Program-made: the position numbers and the translations under genes
Part shown: positions 42,756 through 51,853 of the stretch, one piece after another
How positions within the stretch are numbered: position 1 is the first letter of the stretch
How the letters are laid out: every line of letters starts with the position of its first letter
The notes under the pieces: model-generated
Databases searched by the model: none
Told to the model about the DNA's origin: nothing
What the model saw: the letters and a program-made list of their open reading frames with translations, nothing else
Assembly: GCA_041521345.1 (NCBI GenBank)
Contig: JBGOHB010000025.1
Direction: 5' to 3' (one strand)
From: Virgibacillus_N oceani_A
GTDB lineage: Bacteria; Bacillota; Bacilli; Bacillales; Amphibacillaceae
Length of the DNA stretch: 64,000 bases

Positions 42756-44156
42756 TTAGTTTTCGTTAGATTTAGCGATTAATTCCATTTCCCTCTCATC
42801 AAGGAATTCCCAGCGATTTTTCGCATATGCAAAATACCAGATCGTTAATAGTAAAATCCAAGAAATGCCTATTAATAGTGGTAGTGGTTCAATATAGGTA
42901 AGAATCCATAAACAGGCGAATGTAGCTACAATCGCTAAGACTGGTATATTCTTAATATTTACTGGATAGCGAAAGGATGGTTTCAAATCTTTTCTCGTCA
43001 CCCTCACAACCACTAATGCAATATTTATAATAGCCATCATAAACCAGTTGGCAAAAACAGCTGCACTAACTAGTAAACCAATAGCCTCTGCATAACCAAT
43101 AATACTTGAAAATGTTGCGGCTAAAGCAATTACTCCAGTAAAAATAATTGCATTTGTTGGAACCCCGGATTTTGACCCTACTTTTGCAAAAGTTGCTGGA
43201 AATGCTTTTTCTCTTGCACCAGCGTAGAGCATTCTAGATGAACCCAGTAAACAGCCAATAGTTGAAGTTCCTGTTGCTGTTAAAGCAGCAATTGCAATTA
43301 ATACTGCTCCAATCCCTGGTAAGACGTTTTCAACTGCTAATGACAATGGGGCGCTAGATGCTGCAAGGTCAACAGGTGATGAAGATGAAACTACTCCATA
43401 GCCAGTGAAGACATATAACACAACAGCTGTTACCAGGGCTGAAATTTGCGCCAAAGGTAGATTTCTTCTTGGATTTTTCGCTTCTTCACCCAATGTCAGC
43501 ACTGCTTCCACCTGCATTTGACCAAATGCAATAAGTGCTGTAGCGGCAAAAACACCAGTCCATCCATTTGGCAATAACTCAGAATACTGAAATGGACCTG
43601 TTGGGTTAGCAAACAATGCAATGGCTGCAATAGCAAACAATGCAATTACTTGGATAATCGAAAAAAATGTATTCACTTTCCCAGTTACTTTAATCCCTAT
43701 TAATAGTAATCCGGTAATAACAATAGAAACTACAGGTGCTACTATCGATGGTGGTAACCCCGGAAAGATATAATTAAAATAACCTGCAAACCCTAAATTA
43801 ACAGCACCTGCTGCAAAAGCAAACGATAAAAAATATAGTCCAGCACACCATAAGGCTACGAGTTTACCCAAATGAGGTGATATCGGACTAAATGCATACT
43901 TAGAGTATGCATACGAAGCTCCTTGGTAAGGCCAAATGGAAGCCAATTCCGCATAACTCATTGATGACAGTATTGCTATTATCCCTGCTATAACAAACGC
44001 AATAAATAAAGCTGGTCCTGCTTGTGCAACTGCAGGACCAATGACAGTAAATATCCCACCACCAATTAATGCACCTACACCAATACTCCATAAATCAACG
44101 AAACCCAAACCACGTTTTAACTTACTTGATAGAACTGAAGTTGATTCAGTTTGCAT
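42756..44156 (-). CDS. APC-family amino acid/amide permease
   Basis: 466 residues with 12 membrane segments. The APC signature GVGALIGGGIFTVIGPAVAQAG lies at residues about 22-45, and LIAFGQMQVEAVLTLGEEAKNPRRNLP is the conserved mid-protein region. Strong GGAGG site upstream. It is co-transcribed with the creatininase-family gene, so it most likely imports that enzyme's substrate. The substrate cannot be read from the sequence. Confidence 0.9.
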   Translation of the reverse strand: MQTESTSVLSSKLKRGLGFVDLWSIGVGALIGGGIFTVIGPAVAQAGPALFIAFVIAGIIAILSSMSYAELASIWPYQGASYAYSKYAFSPISPHLGKLVALWCAGLYFLSFAFAAGAVNLGFAGYFNYIFPGLPPSIVAPVVSIVITGLLLIGIKVTGKVNTFFSIIQVIALFAIAAIALFANPTGPFQYSELLPNGWTGVFAATALIAFGQMQVEAVLTLGEEAKNPRRNLPLAQISALVTAVVLYVFTGYGVVSSSSPVDLAASSAPLSLAVENVLPGIGAVLIAIAALTATGTSTIGCLLGSSRMLYAGAREKAFPATFAKVGSKSGVPTNAIIFTGVIALAATFSSIIGYAEAIGLLVSAAVFANWFMMAIINIALVVVRVTRKDLKPSFRYPVNIKNIPVLAIVATFACLWILTYIEPLPLLIGISWILLLTIWYFAYAKNRWEFLDEREMELIAKSNEN

Positions 44157-44435
44157 TCACTTCTCCTCCATCCCATATAATGATATTAAAATCCCATTAT
44201 ATTAAATATTCTACAGGAGATAACAAATTCCTTCAACAAAAAAATTAAATTATTTAAAAAATTTTATTTCTCCCTACTTTTATGGCACTTATATCAATAA
44301 TTTACCCAAAACCATTGATAGTATTATTGGTATCGGGATTTTTATTTTGTTTGGTTGTCATATTTTGTTCACTATTGTTGAATATAACGAAATAATATTA
44401 GATACATAAGGAATTACAAGAACGAAGCTGCACAG

Positions 44436-44820
44436 ATATTTCTCAAAAAAGTGAAAAACAAAAAAACTGGTCGTACTTATTTATCTATCGTACATGGCAA
44501 TATAGCTGTCGGGATATGGTTACCAAATAATCAATCTAAAACCAACCAAAACAGTTGAATCCCTTGGGTTCCTTGATGAACTGTAATAAAAGTGTGATGG
44601 TCTAATTGCTCATTTTGAAGAAAAGGTCAAACAAATGAACCAACAGCATCAATTACAGCTTTCATGACAGACTAAAAAAGGCATCGTGTAGCCATATACA
44701 GGAAAATCATTATCTGTTTGACCATTATGATTGAAATACTTGCCGATATTAGAAAAGAATTAGATTTAGATTTCTGGAAGAAATACATGTCTTTAGAAGT
44801 AATATGAAAATTTAAGGAGT
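44436..44820 (+). mobile_element. Transposase relic (IS1634-type N-terminus)
   Basis: The plus strand encodes FLKKVKNKKTGRTYLSIVHG, a typical N-terminus of IS1634-type transposases, then breaks. Further matching pieces occur in other frames: KTVESLGFLDEL and LIAHFEEKVKQMNQQ. Another coding-like scrap (EILADIRKELDLDFWKKYMS) lies at 44720-44800. Many stops and frameshifts and no DDE domain: a deeply decayed element. Confidence 0.6.
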
Positions 44821-44863
44821 GATCAAAAAAGGAAAACTCAACAAATGTATGAAAAATAGAAAC

Positions 44864-44904
44864 AGCCAGGAATCCAGTATTCATATGGGTTCTTGGCTTT
44901 TTTT
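44864..44904. terminator. Terminator downstream of the transposase relic
   Basis: A 12-bp stem with two wobble pairs (44864-44875 with 44887-44898) ending in a T7 run on the plus strand; on the minus strand it is a possible end for the IclR gene transcript. Confidence 0.75.
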
Positions 44905-44978
44905 CATTAATATAACTGCAAAAACCAGGACACTCTACAGGAGATAAAAAAATTCCTTCAAGATATAATTTTTTGAAT

Positions 44979-45749
44979 TTATTTACTTATCCTATCAGAG
45001 ATTTCTACTGCTGCCTTTTGTAATTTTGATATAAAGATGTCATGATCCTGTTCAAAATCCGATTCTAACCCTACAATACTTAAAGCTGCCATAATATTGG
45101 TTGTTGATGGATAAAAAACAGGAACTGCGATGGAAATCGTTCCTTCAAATAATTCTCCATAACTATAGCTATAATGCTGCTGTTTGATCTCTTCTAATAG
45201 ATTTTTGACCTCATCTATCCTTTTTGGTGTGTTCGGTGTAAACATCTTTAAATCAGAGTGCTCTAGTATTCTATTCTGTTCACTTTTATCTAAAAAGGCG
45301 AGTAATATTCTCGGGCAAGCCGCGGCATACAAAGGAGCTCTTCTCCCAATAGCTGGATATAGTCTAATCGGCCGCCATGACTGGATTTGCTCTATGTATA
45401 AAGCATCTACGCCCTCCTGGATTGCAAGCTGTACATTTAAATTCAGTTCATTTCTTAAGGATATCATGCTTTCCCTGGCATATTCCCGAATATCTAAATT
45501 TCGATGTAACATTAGGCCTTTTTCAAGAAATGTATAACCTAGGCTATACCATGTCTTATTTGAGAGTTTAACTCTACTTATATACCCATAATCCTCTAAA
45601 GAAGTCAGCATTCTAAATACTGTTGATCGTGGGATACCGGTGAGCTTGGCTATATCATCAAGTGTTAAGCTATAGCTCTTCTCGGTAAAACAATTTAATA
45701 AAAGCAGTGCTTTGTCAACACTCGAACTCCTACTAGTTTTTTCTTTCAT
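44979..45749 (-). CDS. IclR-family transcriptional regulator
   Basis: 256 residues: N-terminal winged helix (KALLLLNCFTEKSYSLTLDD, IPRSTVFRMLTSLEDYGYIS) and C-terminal effector-binding domain (PAIGRRAPLYAAACPRILLA, GELFEGTISIAVPVFY). Start at ATG 45749 behind AGGAGTG. It lies upstream of the APC permease and amidohydrolase on the same strand, separated by 820 bases of decayed DNA, and is the natural candidate to control them. Confidence 0.93.
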   Translation of the reverse strand: MKEKTSRSSSVDKALLLLNCFTEKSYSLTLDDIAKLTGIPRSTVFRMLTSLEDYGYISRVKLSNKTWYSLGYTFLEKGLMLHRNLDIREYARESMISLRNELNLNVQLAIQEGVDALYIEQIQSWRPIRLYPAIGRRAPLYAAACPRILLAFLDKSEQNRILEHSDLKMFTPNTPKRIDEVKNLLEEIKQQHYSYSYGELFEGTISIAVPVFYPSTTNIMAALSIVGLESDFEQDHDIFISKLQKAAVEISDRISK

Positions 45750-45964
45750 TCCTTTACACTCCTCAGATTTGTTTCTTTCTATTATCTGAGTATAGTGCCT
45801 AATATCAGACATATCAAGCAGATTAGACGATAAGAACTAGAAGGTATTCCTGTGTTTTTGGGAAGTAACTCAAGCGGATATTATTTCAAAACAGCTATTT
45901 TATATTAACAGTTTTTACCGTGTTATTTTTATAAAAATAGATAGTTTTTTTGCCGAAATTCTAT

Positions 45965-45970
45965 TATAAT
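45965..45970 (+). promoter_or_regulatory. -10 element of the 42-aa peptide gene
   Basis: A perfect TATAAT, 20 bases before the ribosome site of the small peptide gene. No good -35 is evident (TTGCCG at 45950 is too close). Confidence 0.45.
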
Positions 45971-46002
45971 TTTATTATGAGATATTTTTTGGAGGAAGAA
46001 CG

Positions 46003-46131
46003 ATGCGTAAACTATTAGTCGCTTTATTTCTAATGTTGATTATTGGTATTGGGGTTGTAGGATTTAATTATGAACATGAACCAAATGAAATAGTGGATGA
46101 TAATAACCACTCCACTACCATTATATCCTAG
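46003..46131 (+). CDS. Orphan 42-aa exported peptide, possible signalling pro-peptide
   Basis: Reads MRKLLVALFLMLIIGIGVVG, then FNYEHEPNEIVDDNNHS and TTIIS. A basic start, one hydrophobic export segment and a polar tail resemble Phr-like pro-peptides or small anchored peptides. The SD GGAGGAAG (45991-45998) is very strong, a TATAAT lies upstream and a strong terminator follows, so this is a self-contained, expressed-looking unit. No regulator of RRNPP type is next to it. Unknown function. Confidence 0.6.
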   Translation: MRKLLVALFLMLIIGIGVVGFNYEHEPNEIVDDNNHSTTIIS

Positions 46132-46160
46132 TATGAAAAATATAAGTTTAATAAAAAATA

Positions 46161-46199
46161 AAAAAGGAAAGTATCTTAATAAAGATAGCTTTCCTTTTT
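46161..46199. terminator. Bidirectional terminator between peptide gene and LysM-3D gene
   Basis: AAAAAGGAAA...TATCTT pairs with AAGATA...TTTCCTTTTT (46161-46176 with 46182-46199), A-rich before and T-rich after, between two converging genes. Confidence 0.85.
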
Positions 46200-46203
46200 A
46201 ATA

Positions 46204-47013
46204 TTAATCTACAATAGTTACGTCTACTGTGCGTACGCCCCAGTTATAGGCTTCATCCTTTGTCGGGACGTGGATATCAATTTTATTGCCCTGGATGGCA
46301 CCGCCTACATCGGCAGCTGTGGCATATCCATATCCTTCCACATATACTTCAGAACCTAATGGTATCACGTTTGGATCTACCGCAATTACTTTCGCATCCG
46401 GATTATTGTTTAAGTCCACTCCAGTGGATGTGATACCCGAACAGCCATCACAATTTGCTGTGTAAGCTGTAGCTGTTACGGAAAAGGTTTGTCCCTCTGG
46501 TTGTTCCTGACTGTTGGACGCTGCTGATTCATTGGATGAAGCTGTTGCTTCAGATGAAGAACCCGCGCTGGAAGAAGATTCATTTGATGTATTTGTTTCT
46601 TCCGCTGTTTGCGTGTTTTCATTTGTATTTGATTCAGAAGCATTGTCCTGATCCACGTTGCTATTCTGAATGAGCAGTTCTTGACCAATAACGATCAGGT
46701 CTGTGGAAAGCTCGTTCCAGTCTTTCAAGTTAGAGACGGTTACATCGTGATTATTTGCAATAGCATTCAATGTATCGCCTTTTTCTACTTTATATTTTTC
46801 TTTATGATTAATAAGGAGCAGTTGGTTTGGATGAATTGTAGAAGTGTTTAAGTCATTTAATTCTATCAATTCTTCTACAGTAATGTCGTTTTCATTGGCA
46901 ATCATCCAAAGGCTGTCCCCTTTTTCCACCTCGTATTCCTGTGCTGAAACAGTTGTTACAGCAGTGCCAGCAATCATGATTCCTGCTACGAATGAAACTA
47001 CTAATTTCTTCAT
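46204..47013 (-). CDS. Secreted LysM-3D cell-wall protein (YocH-like)
   Basis: 269 residues: signal peptide (LVVSFVAGIMIAGTAVTTVS-AQ), two LysM peptidoglycan-binding repeats (YEVEKGDSLWMIANENDITV and YKVEKGDTLNAIANNHDVTV), a Ser/Thr/Asn/Glu-rich linker and a C-terminal 3D domain with the three conserved aspartates (VIAVDPNVIPLGSEVYV, ATAADVGGAIQGNKIDIHV). YocH-type enzymes are likely muramidase/lytic-transglycosylase-like. AAGGAGGG site upstream. Confidence 0.92.
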   Translation of the reverse strand: MKKLVVSFVAGIMIAGTAVTTVSAQEYEVEKGDSLWMIANENDITVEELIELNDLNTSTIHPNQLLLINHKEKYKVEKGDTLNAIANNHDVTVSNLKDWNELSTDLIVIGQELLIQNSNVDQDNASESNTNENTQTAEETNTSNESSSSAGSSSEATASSNESAASNSQEQPEGQTFSVTATAYTANCDGCSGITSTGVDLNNNPDAKVIAVDPNVIPLGSEVYVEGYGYATAADVGGAIQGNKIDIHVPTKDEAYNWGVRTVDVTIVD

Positions 47014-47230
47014 TCGGTATTCCCTCCTTCAATTTCTAACATTGCCTATCGTACCACATGCCAATAGCCAATGCAGTTACAACACGTTTAAGTGTCTGTT
47101 ACAAGGATTACCAAGATAGAGGGTTTTTATTACAAGATCAATAGATTTATTACAAAAAACCTGAATTTCTCCGTTTTGTTATATTAGTATTGCTAGATTG
47201 GGAGTTTTCCTCCAGAATGCTTTATTTGGA

Positions 47231-47398
47231 CTACCATTTTATTGTCACTTTTTCAGATGTTAGAGCTAACTTAACAGGAGAAGCGTATTTTCCATTCTCG
47301 AGAGAGACAATGGTCTGTCTTGTTACCTCCAAGGCATTAGCAAGTTCTTCTTGTCTAATCCCGTGTATTTTTCGTATTTCTTCCAGTCGATTTTTCAG
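47231..47398 (-). pseudogene. Truncated Xre-family HTH regulator
   Basis: The minus strand reads LKNRLEEIRKIHGIRQEELA, NALEVTRQTIVSLENGKYAS and PVKLALTSEKVTIKW, then stop. It is the core of a YgzD-like regulator, but the expected end is replaced and the natural ATG (in CTATGG after GGGAGGG) is out of frame with the HTH; only CTG 47398 is in frame. About 55 residues remain. Probably inactive. Confidence 0.55.
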
Positions 47399-47785
47399 CC
47401 ATAGCTTCCCTCCCTGACGGAAAGTTTACTTAACATTATTTTATAATAGATAACTTGTATGTATTGTAAAGCTAGTTTTCCATTTTGTGGAAAAGTAGCA
47501 CCTATGTACTTATATAAAAAGCGTTCTCTCCCGGGATCCTTATAGAAAGAGAAAAGGAATTAACAAAAAAAGCCCCCCTTTTTTAGAACAATTTACATGT
47601 TGCTGTTGCCAAGTTTTCTCCCTGTGGATATGATATGTACGAGGGGGATTTCTATGGGAAAATAACATTCAGCAATTTGGGTTTTCACCATTATTTGTAA
47701 ATTATTTTTAAGCAGTTAATAGAATCAGTGAGAGATTGTATGAAAATTAAATCTTAATTATAAATACATATAATGAGGTGTAGCA
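47399..47785. other. Intergenic region upstream of the GNAT gene
   Basis: About 390 AT-rich bases with no recognisable gene. Short tracts such as AAAAAAAGCCCCCCTTTTTT (47569-47588) are present but no clear promoter could be chosen. Confidence 0.35.
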
Positions 47786-48598
47786 ATGTCCTTTGTTTTA
47801 ACAGAACATCTTGCTCGAAGAATAGAACAATCGGAAATAGATGCTTTAGAATCCAGGCTCAAGGCTGTTAAAGAAATTGACGGAAATCCAATGGATGTTG
47901 AAATACAAAGGTTCGGCAGTGCCACGGCATTTTCAGTAAAGAATATTCCTGGCCCTTCATTTAATACTGTTAAGGGAATCAGCGAAGACGACACGGAGCA
48001 TATTGATTCTATTTTAGATTTTTATAGTAACAGACAAATCCCGGCCAGATTTGAAATAACTCCTGCACAATCCTCTACCAAGCTGTTAAAATTCCTTTCT
48101 GACAAGGGGTACTTTCAATGTGGGTTCCATACTGCACTCTGTGGTGCATTATCGAATAAACTCATTTTAAACTCGACAGATGCATCTGTTTCTATCCGTG
48201 AACTCGAACAAAATGAATTTGATATCTTCGGAGACATTTATACAAAAGGATTTAACATGCCATCGTTCTTAAATGAACATATCGCTCAAAATAATAAAGT
48301 TTTACATAACAATAAGCATTGGACCTTTTACATTGCAAGTGTTAAAGGAGTACCTGCCGGAGTGGGCGTCTTATTCGAATATGATGGTATTGGAACACTC
48401 GCCGCTTCAGCAACGATTCCGGCATTAAGAAATATAGGGGTGCACAATTCATTATTATTAAAGAGACTTCAGCAAGCGAATCAACACAATTGTCATTTGA
48501 TTGTAGGTCAGGCTGCGTACGGAAGTGTCAGTCAAAAAAATATGGAAAGGGTAGGAATGAAGATTGCTTATACGAAAGCAATTTGGACGCAGGTTTAA
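47786..48598 (+). CDS. GNAT-family acetyltransferase
   Basis: 270 residues. The C-terminal half is a GNAT fold: FYIASVKGVPAGVGVLFEYD, GTLAASATIPALRNIGVHNS (acetyl-CoA loop region, with R/Q-x-x-G-x-G/A replaced by RNIGVH) and VGQAAYGSVSQKNMERVGMK. The N-terminal 120 residues are an extra GNAT-like domain seen in some two-domain members. GAGGTG lies 8 bases upstream. The substrate is unknown; it stands alone with a terminator behind it. Confidence 0.82.
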   Translation: MSFVLTEHLARRIEQSEIDALESRLKAVKEIDGNPMDVEIQRFGSATAFSVKNIPGPSFNTVKGISEDDTEHIDSILDFYSNRQIPARFEITPAQSSTKLLKFLSDKGYFQCGFHTALCGALSNKLILNSTDASVSIRELEQNEFDIFGDIYTKGFNMPSFLNEHIAQNNKVLHNNKHWTFYIASVKGVPAGVGVLFEYDGIGTLAASATIPALRNIGVHNSLLLKRLQQANQHNCHLIVGQAAYGSVSQKNMERVGMKIAYTKAIWTQV

Positions 48599-48640
48599 GA
48601 TTTTCGGTATACCATTGACACCCACAACAAAAAAATTTAA

Positions 48641-48685
48641 GAGCCTGTTTTGATCAATCATAGATCTAAAAGCAGGCTCCTTTTT
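48641..48685 (+). terminator. Terminator of the GNAT gene
   Basis: GAGCCTG (48641-48647) pairs with CAGGCTC (48673-48679), with TTTT/AAAA and GAT/ATC pairing inside, followed by TTTTT. Confidence 0.8.
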
Positions 48686-48740
48686 CCTATAAATCTGTAT
48701 TACCTTCTTATTTTAAACCCTCAGTTGCACTGTATTTTAG

Positions 48741-49676
48741 TTAATTAAACAACCCGCTGAAAAAGTTACTGATAGCCTGAAACATATCGCTGAAAAAGCT
48801 AGCGACGTTTTGCCAGAAACCTTCATCAAGCCCCAATTCTTCAGCTCTGTCCATGATGGTATTGGCAATGTCATCAAGCTGATTACGCACTTGGTCAAAA
48901 TCAATATTCAAATCACGCATTCTGTCAAAAAGATCAATCAGTCTTTGCCGGTCTTCTTCACTTAAGTTTATTTCCAGATTATCCAGCTGCTCTTGCACAA
49001 TTTGCTCTACTTCTTCTCTTGAAACAGGATCCATATCTGCAATCATCTGTTTAATTTCTGTCAATAACTGACTGACTGACTCCTGATCCAATCCTTCCTG
49101 TTCAGCTAAATCTGTAGCAACATCCAGTTCATCATTTGCCAGTTCCATCCGTTCTTTATCCAGCTCTTCTCCCTCTTCATCATAGGCTTTATAAATTCCG
49201 GTAAGTGCAGAACTCCCGGTCACCTGAACCGGTGATGCTACATCCACAGTAGCATTTTGAACGCCTGCTGTCAGCATCGCATTGGCATACATCTCTTTCG
49301 TGACATCTGTAATGTTCGAAGGCGTAATAATATTAATCGTTAGCCCGTTGCCTTCTTCCTGTCTGACAATTTTGGCACTGGAATACATATTGGAATTTGG
49401 ATTTCCATCTATATAATTTGCAATATCTTCACCCGTTACGTCATACTCTTCGACATCGGAAGCTTCATCTACGCGGAGGAGCGCTCGCACCTCTTCCCGC
49501 TGTGCTTCAGACAGGGCATCTCCATAAGTAACAATGGTTGAACCAATTCTGTCATTTACATTATCGGAATCACTTGCCCCGCCGTCATCCGCTGCAAGGG
49601 CTGACATGGTAAAACCTGTAATCAAGCCAATGACCAACACAAATAATGTAAGTATTTTAACAAAGTTATTTTTCAT
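48741..49676 (-). CDS. Secreted DUF1002-family protein (YpuA-like)
   Basis: 311 residues with a signal peptide (LTLFVLVIGLITGFTMSALA-A). The DUF1002 domain follows: VTYGDALSEAQREEVRALLR, EYDVTGEDIANYI and NITPSNITDVTKEMYANA-like segments. The last third is acidic and helical (REEVEQIVQEQLDNLEINLS) and ends in an amphipathic helix, FWQNVASFFSDMFQAISNFF, that may touch the membrane. AAAGGAG site upstream. Unknown function. Confidence 0.88.
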   Translation of the reverse strand: MKNNFVKILTLFVLVIGLITGFTMSALAADDGGASDSDNVNDRIGSTIVTYGDALSEAQREEVRALLRVDEASDVEEYDVTGEDIANYIDGNPNSNMYSSAKIVRQEEGNGLTINIITPSNITDVTKEMYANAMLTAGVQNATVDVASPVQVTGSSALTGIYKAYDEEGEELDKERMELANDELDVATDLAEQEGLDQESVSQLLTEIKQMIADMDPVSREEVEQIVQEQLDNLEINLSEEDRQRLIDLFDRMRDLNIDFDQVRNQLDDIANTIMDRAEELGLDEGFWQNVASFFSDMFQAISNFFSGLFN

Positions 49677-50168
49677 TTAAATTCTCCTTTAATAAAAATC
49701 TGAAACTGACATAGTGGTATAGTTAATTTATTATAGATTAATATATTTACGCCTATATAACAAGATCTAATTTCCTATTATGGTTCCTGTAAGGGCGTAG
49801 ACATATTTTGATTTTCATGTGACTGGTTCGAGTTTTGAACTGCTTTTGAATTCATGAGCAACTTTTACACGGTGGCGAGTAACTTGAGCTCAAACAGTCT
49901 TCCTTGATGTTCACTCCTAAAAAAATCTAATCCTGCCCTCTTTTATTCTATGCTTGTCCCTTGTTATAATATCCATGATTTTCATTTATAAGTTCTTTCA
50001 TTATAACTGTTTTTCTCCATTATGAATAGCTCCCTTTTTTAAGCAATGAGCATAAAGCTTTTATTTTCAATGAAAATCAGTTATATTTAGGGTATCGAAA
50101 TAATTTTTAGAAAGAAGGATATTGCAATCGTTAATCCGAATCATATTGTAAAACGCAATTTAGCAATC
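49677..50168. other. Intergenic region upstream of the MFS gene
   Basis: About 450 bases without a convincing gene. The last 42 bases read in frame with the MFS gene and may be its true N-terminus from an ATC codon at 50127. Confidence 0.45.
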
Positions 50169-51386
50169 ATGTGGTTTGCTAATTTTTTTATTGCCGGAAG
50201 CATTACGATGGTCTTACCTTTTATTTCATTGTATATTGAATCATTCGGGGATTTTTCTGATGCCTATGTTCAGAAATGGTCGGGCTGGATTTTTGCCATC
50301 ACCTTTGTGACCGCCTTTATTTTCTCACCGATCTGGGGACGGATTGGCGATAAATATGGAAGAAGAAAAATCTTGATTATTTCCGCTACCGGAATCGGCT
50401 TGTCGGTACTTTTAATGGGCTTTGCTACGAATGTATGGCAGCTTTTTTTATTACGCTTATTTATGGGGATCGTAACTGGTTTCATTCCCATCTCTCAGGC
50501 TTTCATTGCCACACAAACACCGAAAGAAATTGCTGGCAGGGTCCTTGGCACTTTACAAACAGGAAGCATTACCGGTACATTAATGGGCCCTTTACTTGGC
50601 GGTGTACTGGCAGATTCATTAGGATACGCAACTTCTTTTAAAATGGTTTCAATCACTGTATTTCTTTCCGCATTAATCGTCATTTTTGGTATAAAAGAAG
50701 TGAATGTTAAGCTGTCTGATGATGAAAAAGATTATAAATCGTATACGAGTAAAGAAGTATTCCTTCATATTGTAAGGAAGCCTGTCCTATTAGTTGTCAT
50801 GTTGGTTTCCGTGCTTGTGCAAGTAGCTCATTTCAGTATTCAGCCGATACTATCTTTGTTTGTTGCAGAAATACATGGGCCAGCCAGCATCGCTTTTTTC
50901 TCCGGAATGGCATTTTCTGCTGCAGGACTTGGGAATTTGCTCATGACAAGACGCTGGGGACGGCTGGGGGATCGGATCGGTTATATAAAAATATTAATCA
51001 TTCTTTTATTTGCTGCAGGGATTGTATATTTTCCGGGAGCATTTGTAACTAATATATGGCAGCTTGTTATTTTAAGGTTCCTGCTCGGTGTTTCCATTGG
51101 AGGGATTATTCCTGTACGGATTGCCTATATACGGCAGGAAGCACCTTTATCCATGCAAGGGGAAGTGCTTGGCTATAATACGAGTCTCAGGTTCTTAGGT
51201 AATGTAATCGGACCGGTACTTGGAGGAACGCTTGCAGGAATCTTTGGATTTTCATCCGTGTTTATAGTCACAAGTATACTCCTAATTATAAGCGGTGTAA
51301 TTATGCTTGTTGCGTGGTATAAGTATGAATACGCCCCAAAACAAGCGCAAAGTGCTCCTGCACATGAAAGGCGAGTGCCATTTTAA
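50169..51386 (+). CDS. MFS multidrug-type efflux transporter
   Basis: 405 residues, 12 membrane segments; DHA1-type motif A is seen twice in part (GRIGDKYGRRKILI and GRLGDRIGYIKILI). ATG 50169 has no Shine-Dalgarno. The frame is open further upstream (IVNPNHIVKRNLAI), and GAAGG (50114-50118) lies eight bases before an in-frame ATC at 50127, giving the cytoplasmic N-terminus expected of an MFS protein. Thus the true start may be the rare ATC codon; I list the first conventional one. Likely drug or metabolite export, substrate unknown. Confidence 0.88.
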   Translation: MWFANFFIAGSITMVLPFISLYIESFGDFSDAYVQKWSGWIFAITFVTAFIFSPIWGRIGDKYGRRKILIISATGIGLSVLLMGFATNVWQLFLLRLFMGIVTGFIPISQAFIATQTPKEIAGRVLGTLQTGSITGTLMGPLLGGVLADSLGYATSFKMVSITVFLSALIVIFGIKEVNVKLSDDEKDYKSYTSKEVFLHIVRKPVLLVVMLVSVLVQVAHFSIQPILSLFVAEIHGPASIAFFSGMAFSAAGLGNLLMTRRWGRLGDRIGYIKILIILLFAAGIVYFPGAFVTNIWQLVILRFLLGVSIGGIIPVRIAYIRQEAPLSMQGEVLGYNTSLRFLGNVIGPVLGGTLAGIFGFSSVFIVTSILLIISGVIMLVAWYKYEYAPKQAQSAPAHERRVPF

Positions 51387-51478
51387 TTTCACAGCGCTTG
51401 ATTTTATTTTGAAAATATGCTAAAACTAACAGAGTCTCAAGCAGACAATTATTTTAAATTAGAAAGTAAGTGATTCAT

Positions 51479-51724
51479 ATGGGTATCGTCGTGGTGGAAG
51501 TGTGTGACGGAAATGCAATCACTACAATTAATATAGAAGAAATACTAGAAGAAGAGTTCCCTGAAGTAGCTGTATTAATGAATGAATGTTTATCATTTTG
51601 CGGGTTATGCCGGGTAAGACCTTATGCACTCGTAAACAATAAACGCATTTTCGGTCACACACCGGAAGAATGTTTAGATAAAATAAGAATAGCAATAAAA
51701 GAAGAACTGGCTGTTTATCTATAA
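51479..51724 (+). CDS. DUF1450-family protein (YuzB-like)
   Basis: 81 residues of the DUF1450 family, with the conserved cysteine pattern CLSFCGLCR in the middle and PYALVNNKRIFGHTPEECLD after it; a further cysteine lies in VEVCDGN. The cysteines suggest metal or redox binding, resembling thioredoxin-like ferredoxin folds. ATG 51479 is chosen; in-frame GTG 51470 is an alternative. A terminator overlaps its 3' end. Confidence 0.85.
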   Translation: MGIVVVEVCDGNAITTINIEEILEEEFPEVAVLMNECLSFCGLCRVRPYALVNNKRIFGHTPEECLDKIRIAIKEELAVYL

Positions 51725-51739
51725 TGGCCAGTTCTTTTT
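51704..51739 (+). terminator. Terminator overlapping the end of the DUF1450 gene
   Basis: GAACTGGC (51704-51711) pairs with GCCAGTTC (51727-51734) ahead of TTTTT; the first arm is inside the coding sequence. Confidence 0.8.
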
Positions 51740-51853
51740 GTTTAGACATGTTATTCATTATCGACAAAAAATTTCCCAGGAAATAATTTGTTGAACTATG
51801 TCTTTATTTCCTTTACGAACTTGCCTGCAAAATTTCGACAGCGTCCGCTTTAG

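Noticed and set aside
47190..47417. 75-codon plus-strand frame
   Set aside because: The opposite strand encodes a clear Xre HTH fragment; this frame is its shadow.
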